A stretch of DNA of 64,000 bases from Rhytidiadelphus loreus (lineage: Eukaryota; Streptophyta; Bryopsida; Hypnales; Hylocomiaceae). Within the stretch, counting starts at the first letter, position 1; each line of letters opens with the position of its first letter. A model generated the notes under the pieces. The model was not told where the DNA came from, ran no database searches, and was given only the letters and a program-made list of their open reading frames with translations. The stretch is taken from positions 18,704,760-18,768,759 of the forward strand of contig OX344762.1 in the NCBI GenBank assembly GCA_947034895.1, written 5' to 3'. Below, piece by piece: positions 63,450 through 64,000 of this stretch. The translations under genes and the position numbers were made by a program.

Positions 63450-64000
63450 GTTGCTAAGCCCTGTCTCGGAACCCTCAAAGAATGGCAGCAACCTTCCGCG
63501 ACGAAATGGCAGTCTACCCACCCTCACTGCGCAACCGAGGAATAGATACCCAATGTGGAATCGTGCCCTCAGCACCTCTCGCGGAGGATCCCGGGTACAG
63601 AATGCAAAGAGGAAGGAATGTTGAGGGCAGAATGGGAGCCGGAGTGAGGATATAATAGGGCTCGGGGTTTAGAACCGCCTTGGGGCACAAGTCGCTGCGT
63701 CACACAAGGAAGGAGGGGCTCGAGAACTGCTGTCCATAGATTGAACGCTGCAGAAGATCGACGGCACGTAGCTTTTGCGTAGTGGGCACTCCGTGGGAAC
63801 ACGCTGTTTTTGGCTTGGGAACACAAATGGAGTGACCATTGCACTAGGGAGTATCTATACAACCGGAAGAGGGGCAGAAGGTCCTCCCCAATGAGATTTG
63901 CAACCCGTATACGAGGAAGAGAGTTGCAAGCTCAAGTGACTTTGAGATGCATATACGGCGCCCGTGTCCAGATGCAAATACTCCGTATAACTTAATAGTT
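63450..64000. other. Promoter and 5' flank of the reductoisomerase gene
   Basis: No other gene is supported here. Frames open upstream of 63449 on the minus strand begin only at GTG and lack conservation, so they are treated as 5' UTR. A TATTATAT word on the minus strand near 63639-63648 lies about 195 bases before the start codon. Confidence 0.55.
63639..63648 (-). promoter_or_regulatory. Possible TATA box of the reductoisomerase gene
   Basis: On the minus strand the sequence reads CTATTATATC in an otherwise GC-rich flank about 195 bases upstream of the ATG. Position and composition fit a TATA element with a 5' UTR of 150-170 bases. There is no other support. Confidence 0.3.

Noticed and set aside
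63450..63575. N-terminal extension of the reductoisomerase upstream of 63449
   Set aside because: The frame is open but begins only at GTG and has no transit-peptide character; the ATG at 63449 gives the standard 591-aa protein.

Overview
The window looks like nuclear DNA of a land plant. It has GT-AG introns of about 80 to 2000 bases, a ketol-acid reductoisomerase with an N-terminal extension that looks like a plastid transit peptide, a plant-type F-box/FBA protein and a UNE2-like transporter of the major facilitator superfamily. Compact exons, short introns and long AT-rich gaps full of decayed transposons would suit a bryophyte or another non-seed plant. That placement is only an inference and I cannot name the species.

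Layout. Positions 80-4466 (+) hold the 3' part of a Rab3 GTPase-activating protein catalytic subunit gene (12 exons visible, the 5' end lies outside the window). Positions 6726-8395 (+) hold a complete exosome subunit CSL4 gene (6 exons). Positions 8.4-14.3 kb are AT-rich and carry an inverted-repeat DNA transposon (11330-12397) with a perfect 72-base palindrome at its heart. Positions 15055-16426 (+) hold an F-box/FBA gene (4 exons). Positions 16.4-24.7 kb are AT-rich with foldback and tandem repeats. Positions 24756-28027 (-) hold the UNE2-like MFS transporter (4 exons). Positions 29.5-30.9 kb (-) hold a broken hAT-like transposase.

Positions 34383-52597 are one 18.2-kb CACTA (En/Spm) transposon, recognised by its CACTACGAGGAAAA terminal inverted repeats and a TTT target duplication. 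It carries a TNP2-type transposase on the minus strand (Transposase_21, DUF4218 and DUF4216 regions), a Transposase_24/TNPA-like protein on the plus strand (700 aa from four exons), and, unusually, a two-exon plus-strand gene with a B3-like DNA-binding domain. Positions 52.6-59.2 kb are AT-rich with several further inverted-repeat elements. Positions 59193-63449 (-) hold a complete 11-exon ketol-acid reductoisomerase gene (591 aa).

The host genes are unrelated housekeeping genes (vesicle-traffic GAP, RNA exosome, ubiquitin ligase adaptor, transporter, branched-chain amino-acid synthesis) and form no pathway. The most interesting object is the large CACTA element with its B3-type cargo and two very short GT...AG segments that contain the stops breaking its transposase frame. 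Exon joins were derived by hand from splice sites and frame continuity; for the five main host genes and the TNPA-like gene every join keeps phase.
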